52,582 nucleotides of DNA, from positions 106,274-158,855 of the forward strand of contig NW_019091558.1 of assembly GCF_001949145.1 (NCBI RefSeq). Direction: 5' to 3'. The DNA is from Acanthaster planci (taxonomy: Eukaryota; Echinodermata; Asteroidea; Valvatida; Acanthasteridae). A model generated the notes under the pieces. That model was not told where the DNA came from. It did not search any database and saw only the letters and a list, made by a program, of their open reading frames with translations. Position 1 is the first letter of the stretch. Every line of letters begins with the position of its first letter. Positions 10,591 through 24,589 of the stretch are shown one piece after another. Made by a program: the position numbers and the translations under genes.

Positions 10591-11705
10591 AGCAATCGCA
10601 GCTGTGAACAGACTTCAATTTGTATAGGTTGCTTTGAACACCTTATCAGACTGCCTTATAAAAAGTATTCGGTGAGTCTGTATGTGTGCAAAAATGTTCA
10701 TGTTACAAGTACGATACGTCCGGTCCCCAGGCCCCAATGGCAGGATCCATGGGGCCTGCTTGGTCCACTTTGCCAGGTCCTAGGCTTAGCTCACCTGTGA
10801 TGGATGGGACACCGGTGTTGTAGTTAAGACCATCAAAAGATGTTTCACAAGACCAGACATGAGACCATGCACCAGACCATTCACAAGACCAATTACCAAT
10901 AACCGGGTGAACAGTGACAAAGGAATGCTTTTGTTGGAGTTTATTTGGATAGCTGCTTGTGATTTGAATTCAGGCTTGGGGTCTTGTGTGGGTCTTATAC
11001 ATGTGATGGTCTCAACAACACCGATTGACACCCTCAGTGTTGTTCATTCCGGTGACTCCATTCCAACTCTAAGGTAGTCTCACCTCTTAGATACCTACTT
11101 CCATGTATCAATTCATCCCGAATACAGACAATTCCTCCACGTCTTGTGTGTCGAAACTGCATGAGATTCTTAGCCCTTGTGTTAAGGTGTGCCCTGGTTC
11201 ATTATGCACTCACCAGAACAAATTTATCATCTTCCAGTTCAGTGTAAATGTGACAAAATATGTGGGAGAATAATAAGTGGTTGATGTTTATTTCCACACC
11301 ATAGATTGAAAATCACCCTTTTTCAAATGAAGTACCTGGTTGATAGATTATTTTATTTTCTGTTTTGTTTCTATAAATTTAGCACGCTGCTAGTGACCAA
11401 ATTGGGCAAGTGCACATTTTTTTTTTATTCTGAATCATTTTTTGTGTACAAAAACGTGGTAAATTGAGCTCCAGCCCTGGGAACCACACATATTTCCAAC
11501 AATCTTTGCATGAACAGATGGCTTTTTAGTTACCTGAATTATTCATTTAAAGTTTCACATAAAACTGGTTTCTCTGCCTGTATCTGACATAGCTAATCTT
11601 ATATTTGTGCTGCCACACAACATTCACCTCTCAGTGCCCTGTCATTCCATGGAAACAGCCTGTTTACATACACATTCTCTGACCTCCCTCAAGTGATTCA
11701 CAATA
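10591..11705. other. Intronic stretch, no recognised feature
   Basis: No coding or repeat signature recognised. A small group of CAC/AGACCA words at 10845-10900 (accagaccattcacaagacca) is a short imperfect tandem repeat. Confidence 0.35.
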
Positions 11706-12801
11706 CAGTAGTTTCCTGTTATAGTGCTCTCAAGGGGACCTAACAGAATTGAGCGTGATAACCGCACAGTGCTATAACTGACTGAATGCATGTGCAACAT
11801 GTGCAACGCACATGTACCTCTATGTAGGCCCACACATATAGATATGTGTATTTACACGTATGTCGTGAATTTCGTTTACATGCACATGTATTGGCAGATG
11901 TATCTACTGTAATTTTTGGAGTATATGCCTTGTATCCGTTTATCTCGACATTTTCGTAGCACTGATTAAAAAAAACAAAACAAAATTGTCTTCATAAAAC
12001 CGCCATAGGTCCTCATGAATGCTACATCGCGGCACACGCACTGTATCTACACCCCCCCGCAACATCCTGACTACTACTGCTTACCCATTCATGGACAGTC
12101 CAATCGCTGACTTTTCTTACTGACCTTGTGACCAAAGAAAGTGCTATGTCATAAGAAAACTCACGTTAAAACAGATCCGACATGTCGCGCCGAGCACGAT
12201 CGTTGAAAAAACAAGATTTGCTACACGAAGATACATGTACAATTAAACAGCTGGTTTTATTTATCGGTAGAAAGAAACCTTAAGGTAACTAAAACCTACT
12301 TGTAGTATCTCAATGTTGATTATTGAATCCCAAACTACACCATGAGAATAAATAAAAAGTGCAAAAATAATCACTACAATGTCGCCACAGCAAAGCCATG
12401 CGGCCACGGCTCACCATGGTGAGCACGTGCTGTACGATCACACTGCATGGACAGCCAGCCCATGGCTCTGTGCGTGTCTGCACTCTTTATGATCCCTAAA
12501 CTACTGGTGTCCAGGAGTGACTGGCCAATCGTGGCAGCCTGCGATGCAGTTTCATGGGTTGATTTCCAAACAATATGATTTTCCAAGGTAAAGAGCGCTG
12601 TAACCGCAATCATTTTACATGCCTTATATGGTTCTAGGGCCGAAAATCGTGAGCGTTATATCCCAAAAAGCATTGTAAACGGAAGCACTATAACTACATT
12701 AAAATGTACACAGTGAATGGGCGTGCAGTTGGGGAAATAAGAATTGAGCATTATATTGGTAAGAGCGTTATATCAGAGAGCACTGTAACAGGAATCTACT
12801 G
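11706..12801. mobile_element. Mariner/pogo-like non-autonomous DNA transposon
   Basis: The ends form a terminal inverted repeat of about 26 bases: CAGTAGTTTCCTGTTATAGT at 11706 pairs with the reverse complement of ACAGGAATCTACTG ending at 12801, and the next inner bases GCTCTC also match. TA lies immediately outside on both sides (11704-11705 and 12802-12803), the target duplication of the Tc1/mariner/pogo superfamily. A CAGTAG start is typical of pogo/Tigger relatives. The 1.1-kb interior has internal degenerate copies of the end motif (for example GAGCGTTATATC near 12652 and 12763) but no recognisable transposase. The 79-codon minus frame at 12374-12613 has no known domain. Confidence 0.75.
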
Positions 12802-13917
12802 TATCAAGCAGGACCATTGTCAGGTCTTTTTCATCCCAATCCCAGGAGGCTAAACTGGACATGTTAGCCATTGTCCAGTGATCTTCATACAGGTGGTATT
12901 TTCACTCTTGCAGCCAGGGGCTAGTGACAGTCAACCCACATGATTTATGACAGCTGGGACATTTCCATAGATGGTTCAAACATTTTTTTTCGTAAACATA
13001 ATTACGTATGTTATTAGCCAAAATTCCATCAAAGATAATTGAACAAATGCTGGAACAGAAACTGCTGTAAATTAAAAGCATATTTTGTACAAATGAGGGT
13101 TTGATTTATGACACCAAATCAAGAACTTGCTTTTGAAAAAATGAATGTGAAAACATTATGTGACATTGAGTGGAAAATGTTATGTTTTTCAGTGTCTATG
13201 TAAGTCTGAAAGAAGCATTATCGCCTTTAGTACACTAGATCTGGGTCGCTGTGCAACCCCTGTTTCTTGAAAAAGGCGAGGCAGAGAGAAAAAAGGTGGA
13301 CACGCATACACAAATATTATTTGAAAAGTCGAGTGAATTGCATGCCATGATTTGAAAACAAGTCATTTTAAGCAGGCATGTGCAACACTTTTTTATAAAA
13401 AATAATTCACCTCTGAAGTAATGTTATTTTGCCCTTAAAAGGTAGGACAAGACTTTTGGTATGATATAAATTTTTTTTTCAGACCTTTTCATGATTTTGT
13501 GTTCTCATGCTGGGTGCCAATCAGTCAGAGTCTTGTTTTTCCTCTCATTTACGCAAATCAATCAGCCATTTACTCAGTTATTCTGTGTATGCAATAATAC
13601 TCCATGGATGAGATGAGCAAACTTGTAGTGTGGGTTGGATCCACTACACCCAGACAGCATCCCCCACGTACACACACACACACATACACAGCTGCGAGGG
13701 ACATGTACTCATTATAACAGTTATTTGTTTTGCTTGTTTTGTTTGAAGTACATTGAATAGGAAGAAGATTTCAATTAAAAACTAGAAGGTAGTGGTTGTT
13801 ACAGCAACAACCACAGAGCTGTTTTGGATTTCAAGTTGTTTACTTTTATAGGGAAAACTAAAATTTTAAAAAGATTAATAAAAAAAATTAGAAGATGATA
13901 TTTAAGTCAATGGGCTG
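12802..13917. other. Intronic stretch, no recognised feature
   Basis: AT-rich, without recognised coding content. It includes a short (CA)n run at 13673-13690. Confidence 0.4.
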
Positions 13918-16900
13918 AATTAATTATTGAAAAATCAATAAGAAATCAGACAATGATGTCATCATGACATTATATAATAGAATAATTTTTGTATCAGGGT
14001 CTTTTTCGGCTGTAAATTTGACAATGTCACGATCAGACATCGCGAAGTTACAATACTGGTGGCTTGAAAAAATGTACAAAATCATATATGCATATGCAAA
14101 AACACATGCAGACAAATTGCAAAGTTTATGTCATGTGATTTACGTTTAAACTGAAAGATTTTTATGAAATATTGCTTAATATTTTGACTCTTGGGTATAT
14201 TTGTAATGGAACAAAAGGGAAAATTTAGTCTGATTTCTCTTCCGTTCTGGTACTGATTCTTGGTTGAAATTGAGGACTGCTCACTCATTAAGTTTGATAA
14301 TAGTGTATAGAAAAACAAGAGTACAAACCCTATGGCAAAAAATTAAATATTCAAAATTCAATAATAAATCACGTGATGACATGATCATGGCAATTTTTCC
14401 TAACCCTCTCTAACTGTTGGGCTAAGAATCTTGACCTAACATCCATCGAGTCAAGTCGAGAACAGTGTGGAAGTCTGACTATTGAAAAACGTGTACAAAA
14501 CCTGTGGGGAAATTAAATATTCAAAATTCAATAATAAATCATGTGATGATGTTGCCATGACGAATTTCTTCTAGGACCATCCTTGTCTGAAGGTCTGCTA
14601 TGTTTGAACAAATATATAAACCTACCAAAATTGACTAGGGGAAGAAAACGTGTACAAACCCTATGGGGACAGAGTCTGAAAAAAAAAAACAAGAAAAAGA
14701 AACTAGAGCTTATCTGTCTGTTGGCCAACAGAATAGATGGCTTTTTCGCTTTTTGAAATTTCACCAATTATTTCACAGCATAAACCTTTTGGTGGAATGA
14801 TTTGATCTTGTCCTTAAAGGTTCCAGTTTGGAACCCAATCAGACATGCACTTCAAGAGACATAGCGCTTGGGAGAGTGCCCCTTTATTGTGACATGACAT
14901 GATTATCTGATGACGTCATCATCACATGAGGTAAATATTTGCCTGAAGTACTTCCTTTTTAAGATATCTGCAAAAGTTTGAACCCAAGTTGACATATACT
15001 GCAGGAGATATAGTTTTATGATATATTATGATGACGTCATCATAACATGAGGTCAATATTCATCTAAATCACTTCCCTTTCAAGATATATGCAATGTTTT
15101 AACCCAATCAGACATGTACAATACAAAACATTATTTTTATCGCGGAAAGAGCACAGTTACAGATTAAAACATTTTGTCTCTTTTGGAGTTCCATACAGTG
15201 TGATCTGTTCTATGCACCATGTGCTTGAAGATTTGCCATTTCCTTAGTGTATGCCCTACGCACTGTGCCCTGCCTATGTTATGGGTAGATATTGTGCATC
15301 CACGCACACAAGAGCCAATGAACAGCACGGGAATAGGATTTTTTGAGTTTGCAATTATTGTAAGGGGGGTTGTCATCAGCGATTCATCTGTGTGAAAAAT
15401 TACACCAGTCATGCACTTCATGCAGTTGACTTCAATGTTTTAGCTATCATCTAATGGACAATTCAGGCATCTGTTACAGTTGATTTTTTTACCAAAGTTT
15501 GAAGAATGAAATGACTTTATTGTAACTTTCAGTCTGATGAAGTCATCAGCCCCAAATTTCACACCAGTTTTAACTGGGTAAAGATCATCACCCGCATCAA
15601 TTTTCAGGCAATGCGAACAATCTTTGCCACAGACATCTGCTCAAACTTTATTTTTCAGAATTTTCAACCTGTAGCAAGAGGGCGCTTGAAAATTACGTGA
15701 CGTCATCAGTAGATGATTTGAAGAAAAATGTGTCCAAGAGACTAACACCATTGAAAACAACTTGATACTTATTACCACTTTTAAATAATAAGCTCACTTT
15801 TGGTTTCAACCGGAAGTAAGGGTCACATGATTTGACCCACACAAGATGAATTACAACATTAACACAATATTATATTCCGATATTCCAAATTTAATAATAA
15901 ATCCCTTGATGATGTCATTGTGACGTAATTATTTTAGTATTATCTTATCATCGAGGTCGTTCTTTAGTGTAACTTTGATGATGATCGAAGATAGCCGAGA
16001 AACCAAACTGATGCCTCAAAAACCATTTGAGTCCATCCTTGATGCAACTATAATGAAAAAAGCACAATATCTTTTAAGGGTTGCACATTCCATCCTGATC
16101 AAACACGCATCCAATGGATAACTTTTAATGGCACGTGACCTGTCACGTAATGTCATCATCATCACATGAGATCAATATTGCTGTAAAATACTTCGTTTTC
16201 CAGTTACATGCAAAGTTACAGCACGATTGGACGTGTACTTCAGGAGATAAAGAACTTTTAAGATGGTACCTATAGTGTCACGTCACTTGTCACGTGATAT
16301 CATCTCATGAGGTCACTTTTTCTAGAACATTTCGCTTTAAAGTTACATACAAAGTTTCAACACAATCGGACATGTACTTTAAAAGTTATAGTACTTTAAA
16401 GATTGTGCCTTTAATGTCATGTGACATGTCACATGATGTATCACAACAACATTGCACTAGTTCTGAGACCCCTGTTTGCTTCACGATCTTCCTTGAGTGT
16501 AAGTTCCATGCATATATAATATTGTTAAGTTGGAATAATAAACCTTAAAATCTGTGCGCAAAGTCAATGGAGGACAAAACGTGTACAAAGTCCAAGGGCA
16601 AATATTAATTATTCAATTATTAGGCATATTTCAAATCAAATAACACAGCGTAAAGTACCCGATTTCTATTTCGATCTTATACTAATCTTGAGCCAAAGTA
16701 AAGGACTACTCGTTCACATGTGTTAAATAGAAAAACGTGTACAAAACCTATGGGGAAATATTAAATATTCAAAAATCAATATAAAATAAGGTGATGACGT
16801 CATCCCTCTTTATAAATCTTGCATCAGGGTCTTTGTTGGCTAACACCTTGGGAACGATCAAACATTGCAAACTGACCAAAATTGTGGCTCTAAAACATGT

Positions 16901-19900
16901 ACAAAGTCAATGGGCTAGAAACACTTGTGCAGGAAAACTGCTCCTTGAATTTCATGTCACATGATTTTTGTCTAAACTGGAAAAAATTGTGAAATATTAT
17001 TTGATAATCTGACTCTTGAGTATATTTGCAATCAAATGGAAGGGAAATTTAGTCTGATTTCTCTTTCATTCTGGTTGTAATTCTCGGTCAAAGTTGAGGA
17101 CTGCTCAAGCATTATCCTCAACAATTGTGTGTACAAACCCTATGGCAAAAAATCGAAGCTCAGGTACAGTCTAAACGTTGTTGTGCAACAGCGCCACCTG
17201 GGGTTCAATATAGGACAGTTTGTTGAAAATTGAAACCCCCGGTGGGTGTAACCGTAATTCTGCAATAGCACCCTCATGGCCTGGTATAGGACAGTCCAAA
17301 AACTGCATGCAATCTTTGTACAAAGTCATGGGAAAAATTAATTATTCAAAATCAATAATAAATAACTAATTAAGATATCATTGTGAATTTCTTCTAGGAC
17401 CCTCCTTGATGATTGTTCAACTATCTGCCAAGTTTGAAGTCTGTCTGATTTTCCTAACTGACGAAAGGCTATGTCCGAAGGAAATTGACTGAATAAGGAG
17501 AAGAAAAAAAAAAGAACAGAACAAAAGCAATAGCCATTTCGGCTGATTGCCGATACAGCAAAAAAAACAGAACAAAAACAATGCCTTTTTCGCAAAATGC
17601 AAACAAGCCAACAAGAGCTTTTCTGCCTGTTGGCTTTTCCGCTTTTGTTTTCAGTCAAAATATTGAAATCGCTTCACTATATGACTTAATAGTTATGACA
17701 CGTATTTGTCAAACAAACCTGAAATGAAGGACCTTAATTTACCCTATCACTTGATGTAAAGAGCAAGAAGAGGGATTGCACAAAATGGTAGATGTTTTGA
17801 AAAGTACTATCTGGCCAGAGATTAACACCTTTGAAAGCAAGTTCATGCATGTATGTATCACCGATTTTGAATGTTAAGCCACTTCTGGTTTCGACAAAAA
17901 GAAGGGTCATGTGAGTTTATGTACACATGATGAAATGAATATTTGAATTTTACTACAACTTAAGCACAAACACTAAATCAGGGGAAGTCACGGTTGATTT
18001 TATGTGGATTTTCAATCATTAAAATTCAACTTTCTTTAACTGATTGTAGTTGGACACCTGATGACGTCATCATGACATCATTATTTGAGGACCTTAAGGT
18101 CCTTCTTTAGTGTAACTTTGAGTTGGATCCAATATTGCGAATTGCCCCCAAAAAGGTCTTTTGAAACTGTTCCAAGTCAATGTGGAAAATAAAAAAATTC
18201 AAAATTTAATAATAAAAAAAAAGATGCCGTCATCATGACATCTGTGAAACAGATTAAACATTGCTTTTAAGTCTTCCCATGGTGTAACTTTGATGAGAAC
18301 ACATCACTGCCATGTAACTAAAATGCCCCTTGAAATGTGCGTACAAAATGAATGGGGCAAAATAAATATTATGAATTACATAGTAAATCCCAAGATGATG
18401 TCATCATGACGTAATGCTTGGCGGCAGAGCTTTGCTACAGGGTCTTTCTGTATTCTACAAGATATCTGCAAAGTTTCAACCAGTTGGGACATGTATGTCA
18501 GAAGATATAGGGCTTCATGCCACATGAGGTCAACTAATGTCTAATACTTTCCTTCCTAGATACCTGGACGGTTTCAGCCGAATTGGACATGTAGTTCAGG
18601 AGATACAAGGCTTTGAATTTCGCACCTAAAATGCATATAAAGTCAGTCATATCGATAATACTGCCCTAGACTGACTGTTGAAAAAAAGATGTACAAAACC
18701 TATGGGAAAAATAGAATATTCAAAAATCACTTTTGAAAAAAAGGTGACGTTATAATGATGTCATGAAATTGACGTAATTTTTGTATCAGGGTCTTTGTTG
18801 TCTGTAATTTTGATGACAATTGAAGGTTGCTAAAGTAGCAAAATGGTGCCTTATAAACATGTACAAAATCAGAGGGCTTGAAGCCCCTATTTAGAACAAC
18901 TGCACCTTTAAATTCAAGTCACTTGATTCGCAATTAAACTGATATATTACTTGATACTCTGAATCTTGGAAATAATTCAAAGGGAATACAAGTCTACATT
19001 CAAAAGAATGCCTTTTCCACAACTTGCGGAAAAGCCCCCCCCCCCATAGAAGTAATGGCATTTTTGCAAAATTGCAAAAAAGCCCCCCAAAAGATAAAAA
19101 AAATTAGCAAAAGCTGTTTCGCCGAAGCAGCTAAAAAAAAAATAACGAAAACGAGCTGTTTCCCCAAAATGCTGAAACAGCTAAAAAAGAAAAAAAATAG
19201 GGCTGTGAAGAATGTACCTTGAATGCCACGTGACTAGTCACATGATGAAGTCCTTGTGCATTTCAAGAGATGCAGCGCTTGGAAGAGTACACCTTAAATG
19301 TCACAAGACATGATCGTCTGATGACATCATCACATGACGTCAATTTCACGTATAACACTTCCCTTTCAAGATATATGCAAGGCTTGAACCCAATCGGACT
19401 TATATTTCAGGAGATATAGAGTTTTAATGGTGCATCTTTAATGTCACGTGACTCGTTGGCTGATGACAATGTCATCACATGAGTTCAATCTCCGTTTCTA
19501 AACCTTCCTTCCAATCTGTAAGTTTTCAACCCAATCAGACATGCCTAATACAAAATACAATACAAAACATTGTTATTGTTTTAAAAATTCAAAATTTAAT
19601 AATAAATAACTTGATGACGTCATTATTTTAATATTATCTTTGCATCAAGGTCTTTCCTTGGTCTAACTTTGATGACATTTGAACTCAAATTTCGTCTTGA
19701 AAATGTGTCCAAAGTCAAGGGGCTGAAATAAATATTAAAAAATCAATAGTAAATCACATGATGGCATCACCGTGACGTCTTTTACGTGCATAAGGGTCCT
19801 TTATTGGTACATGTTTTATGAAGATCCAATGTTGGAAAAGCACAAAAGGTGTGTGTAGAATAATCGTGCACAAGACAAATGGGCTTTTGAGCAGAAAAAG

Positions 19901-20030
19901 AACAACAAGCACAAAAAAAAGAACAGAAGTAATGCCGTTTTTGCAAAGTTGCAAAAAAAGCCTAAAACGGAAGACAAAAAACTTTAACAAAAACAAGAGC
20001 TGTTTCGCCTAAATGCCGAAATAGCTCATG
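13918..20030 (+). repeat. TGACGTCA-rich repeat domain, left (forward) part
   Basis: About 6 kb made of diverged units sharing recurring phrases: GTGTACAAAGTCAATGGGCTGAA, ATTCAAAATTCAATAATAAATCA, (TGA)TGACGTCATCATGAC, AGGGTCTTT...TAACTTTGATGAC and CAAGATATCTGCAA...CAATCGGACATGTAC...GGAGATATAG (each diverged between units). Long segments recur in the same orientation: 13918-14340 with 16740-17155 and, more weakly, 18665-18985; 14840-15130 with 19250-19575. Full TGACGTCA occurs at 14911, 15032, 15698, 16795, 18062, 19335 and 19615. No protein domain or element terminus was recognised, so this is an unclassified ancient repeat, possibly a large non-autonomous transposon or complex satellite. Confidence 0.7.
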
Positions 20031-23000
20031 ATGGTGCATGTAGTCATAGTAACTGATGATTGGCTTGCAAAAACCTGGCCAGTCGGACTTGAGGTTGTCA
20101 CCGGGAGCCAACCCTATAGAGATTGTGCATGGCAGCCATCTTTCTGGTAGCTGCTTTTGTTGCAGAAAGATAGCACAAAAGTTTTACTTGTGTATCCTTG
20201 TGGAACAAAAGCTCTTTCATAAAATGGCTGCCATGCAGCACAACCTATATACACTACTGTGTTAAAACTATTTCTCTAACTTGAGACCTACCTCATGATA
20301 CGTTTACCAGCTTCAAATGCATCCATGATACATGTAAGTACATGAACTACCTAGGAAGCAGAGGTTATATTACCATACCTTTTACATATTCGTGATCTGG
20401 AAGTGAACTCTATCTCCATTTCTCATCATGTGTCATTAGCTATTTTTGCTGTTTACCAAGGGTGCACACAAGGATCTCTGCACAAGTCAAATATGCTGGC
20501 ATACCATAGGTTTTCACTGTCAATTTTGGCAAGTGAGCAGCCAATTTAACCTCCATACCGTTCTGTTTGGGCGAAATTGAATGCAGCTGTGAAACGGTCA
20601 TATGATTTCATTTTAAGACAAGGCAAAAGTACTGTTGCATCATTCAATTTAAAAAAGTGTTCACCCAAATTAACAACACAACCAAAAAGCATTCAGTTTT
20701 GCGCAGGTGCTTTTTCTAGTTATGTGTCTGGTCATTTGTTTTCCTTGTTGGGTAGTATAATGTTTGCAATTTAAATACACTCTTCAAGTTTTTTCTTTAC
20801 AAAGTTAATTGTATAAATACCATTCTCTTATGGGCACAAGAGACACTTTGCTGATGTTCTCCAAAGAAAACCTTTCACTACAGTTTTAGATATACGTTAT
20901 TTCTAGAAATGACAGATTGAAGCTCAAGGAAGATGGAAACAACATAGATAAAAATAAGAATCCAGGATAAATAGAGAGCATAAAGAAACCCATAACAGCA
21001 TGGGAAACAGAATGTTTCATAAATGCAATCACGGAAACAAAATAGGAGTTCTTTGATTTATGATATAAAGACCCCCAAAAATGGATACAAAGAAAACAAT
21101 GACTAATAGGTCCAAAATCTACAGATTTGACTGACAAAAGTTGTCGATTTCAGTCAATTGTTACTTTTAGGTGTGTTTTGTTTTGTTATCAACAATTCTT
21201 TATATTGCTCTTATTTGAATTTTAAATTTGCAAAGTTAATGCCTCTTTATGAAATTGAAATAAAGAAATCCCCAAAAATGTCCAGTCGAACTAGCGTTGC
21301 TCAATTGAGTGAGAATACAGGTGATTCACAGAAACTGCACCTCCAAGAATTTGCAACGCGTTGGCCAAATGCAATGTGCAAAATCTGTCTACCCTTTCTA
21401 AATGCACATTGGATGAACAGATTTTGCGCATTTTGTGAATCGCCTGTATTGTGCATCGTAAAAAAGAACGGCGCTATCCTAAATGGAACACACTGCTAAA
21501 AAATCCAAATGACTTAAAATGAAATTGAATACTTTAATTCAAAATTTGAAACACTAAAAACTTTAGTGGAAAAAATGGCTCTAATTCGAAAGCACAACAA
21601 ATAATATTGGCTGCTCTTTTGCCAAAATTGACCGTGAAAACCTTTGTCAGTGGAACTGTAACATGTACACTGCACATGAACAGACATTCTGCCTTTCTTT
21701 TGTTCCTGATACTTTAATGGCAGTTGAATGTGTTGTGAGGTGTGTAAAACAAATGGTTTATATCAGGTGGTTCACCAGTTTGTCAACTGCCAGTTTACCT
21801 TGAATGGAAATCAGAGGGGGTGTGCTTTTACAATTAAAGACCAACTCCAACGATGTTGATTTTTCTCATATTGAATCCTTTTCAGAAGAACCAAGTCTAA
21901 TAAAACTGGCACATATCAATATTTCCCTTGCAACACACATTTTTGTGTTAATAAAACACAGTTTTTGTACCTATTTTTCCTTGGAGTCCAGTCAGCAGTT
22001 GTAAAAATGGACATGTCGTCTAATGAATATTGATTTCTTGGATGTACCTGCGTGGAGAGGAAATTCCACAGCGCCCGCACTATATGCATCCATAGCACGC
22101 ATAGCTGCGGACGACAGCATGAACATGAAGAGTGCTCTCATTCTTCGGAAACTCTAAGAATTTCAATCCCGGGTCTTTCGCAGAATTTACAGTACACCCA
22201 CCAATACACACGATTTGGGCATTATTGTAAGTCATGAAGAAAGGAGCACAAACTCTTGACTGAAAAGAGATTATGCGGCACTGTAGAACCTGCTCACAGA
22301 TCGATCCCTGCATGTGGTGCATGCAAATGTAGCTCCATTTTCATGTATATGTACTTTCGTAGCGCAACCAGTCGGGCCATGGATACCATTTTCAATGTTT
22401 TCTCCGGTATTGCATCATACAAATTTAGTTTCTCAACAGTGCCACCGGCAGTCAGATTGTGGAAATTTTTCATAAAACTCAAAGACAACGTTCAAAAGTT
22501 TCGGCAAAATTTAAAAAAAAAAAAGACGCAATACAGGCATGATGTGGTACTGAATATATGATTTATTAAACACTAAATGCAATAAGAGTTTATTTTCAAC
22601 ACTTAAAACAGGTGGAGTTCATCTTTAAAGCTAGGATTTTGATTGAACTTGTTGTGTGTGCACACATGTAAAAGTGCATTTGGCATAGGATGTGTTGCAT
22701 AGCACATGCAACCAATATCTGTTGAAATATGCAGCCTGTGTGTGTGCACCAGGTTTGGTGACTTCAGCTCACAGTGGAAAAGGCCCCCCACCAAAAGTTT
22801 TTCGTCTCGGGTCAACATGCGCGTTGCTTTCAAACATGTGCGTCAGTCTTTTTTTTTTCTCTGTTAGAGCTGAAACATCACCCTCTATTTCCACACTGCC
22901 ACAACTTTTTTGTTGATTCGTTCGTCAGGCTGATGGCCTTGCACAGATTTTAGTGAAGGAAATATGTCACAAGAGGTCACAGCTAATCTCACTTAGAGCA

Positions 23001-24002
23001 TTGTGGGTAAATATCTACCAGGCACACAAGTGCGCTCAATGCGTTACACAAACAGTGGTTATCAGTTTGATATTTTTTCTTGTTTCTCATTGCTGAAAAT
23101 ATACTATACTTATATACTATTTGTTAATCCAAATTGATCAAGGTAACCGATTATTATTTGAAATATATTACCAAAAGACGTGATCAGTGATACTTAGTGA
23201 GAAGATAAATTATACCAAATTATACTGTGATTGTACCAAGGCTGTTTTTTATCATCTAGCCAACACTTTGCCCATGTCAAAGCATTGCCATCGGCCGACC
23301 CAAAAATTTAAATAACATTTTGCTCTCAGGAAGTGATAACCTCATAGTCACAAGTCGTGCACAATGTAGCCAATCACAGTGCAAAGCCATCAGCCCTTCC
23401 CAACACACTGTCCGGGTGCGGGGAAACAAGCAAATTTTGCGGGCAGCTTGATCTTTGACTTAAGGTGATAGATCCTGACAAGATTGATGTTGGACAATGA
23501 AAGCAGACTATGGATACTAAGTTGATTGTTGTCGGCTTATAATCATATAATAAAGCTGGTCTAGTTGCATGACTCGATAACACCTGTCTGCAGTTGCGGT
23601 AGCATCAGTCTGACCAGTGACAAACTGTGTTTTCGGGGATCGAGACCTAAGTCAAGTTTAAGGTGGATAGCATGTTATATTGGTGAATTACCATTTTGAG
23701 AAAATGCTTACCATGCTAAGGGAGTTTTGTTACTTTTTCATTAATAAAAACTGGAAGTGGGAATGTGATGACATGCCATCATATGAATTTCTATATTTTA
23801 AGTGTACGTGTACTTTCCAGTGAATAGAATGCAGCTGGTAATGGTGCTGCAAATGTTGATGAGGAGCATGTAGATGATGTTGATGACAATACTGGTTTAA
23901 AAACATGAAGTTGATACAGATTTTCTGCGTAGAAAGATCACTACATGTGACGACACCACACTTTTTTTTCATCACGACCAACAGAGAGCAGTATAGGCCA
24001 TT
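20031..24002. other. Spacer between the inverted repeat parts
   Basis: About 4 kb without the TGACGTCA units. It contains a 13-bp perfect inverted repeat (20127-20139 with 20224-20236, GCATGGCAGCCAT) and an imperfect inverted repeat at about 21318-21450 (ACAGGTGATTCACAG with the complementary TGTGAATCGCCTGT; GCAAAATCTGT with ACAGATTTTGC). Open frames are at most 113 codons and none is recognisable. Confidence 0.4.
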
Positions 24003-24439
24003 TTAACCACTTCGGACCGGGGCATTTTTCAACNNNNNNNNNNNNNNNNNNNNNNNNNNNNNNNNNNNNNNNNNNNNNNNNNNNNNNNNNNNNNNNNNNN
24101 NNNNNNNNNNNNNNNNNNNNNNNNNNNNNNNNNNNNNNNNNNNNNNNNNNNNNNNNNNNNNNNNNNNNNNNNNNNNNNNNNNNNNNNNNNNNNNNNNNNN
24201 NNNNNNNNNNNNNNNNNNNNNNNNNNNNNNNNNNNNNNNNNNNNNNNNNNNNNNNNNNNNNNNNNNNNNNNNNNNNNNNNNNNNNNNNNNNNNNNNNNNN
24301 NNNNNNNNNNNNNNNNNNNNNNNNNNNNNNNNNNNNNNNNNNNNNNNNNNNNNNNNNNNNNNNNNNNNNNNNNNNNNNNNNNNNNNNNNNNNNNNNNNNN
24401 NNNNNNNNNNNNNNNNNNNNNNNGGCTGGTAGTGGTTAA
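24003..24439. mobile_element. TTAA-flanked MITE, copy B, interrupted by an assembly gap
   Basis: The left end reads TTAACCACTTCGGACCGGG and the right end GGTAGTGGTTAA, matching the TTAACCACTT family ends seen at 9.1, 38.6 and 45.2 kb. The interior is unknown because 24034-24423 is 390 N. The true length may differ if the gap size is nominal. Confidence 0.55.
24034..24423. other. Assembly gap (390 N)
   Basis: A run of N. It lies wholly within a repeated element that also occurs nearby in other copies, which is a common reason for assembly failure. Confidence 0.99.
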
Positions 24440-24589
24440 CCTCTGCTACTAATAATGAAGCCAGAAGGCAAATTTGCCTCTACAGCAATCAAAGGCAATG
24501 AGGTCAACGAAAAACTTTGCAAGAATTTGAAAAATGAGTTTATACATATGGTATGGTTAGTGACTGAACAGGTTCAGAGGTACATTTTT

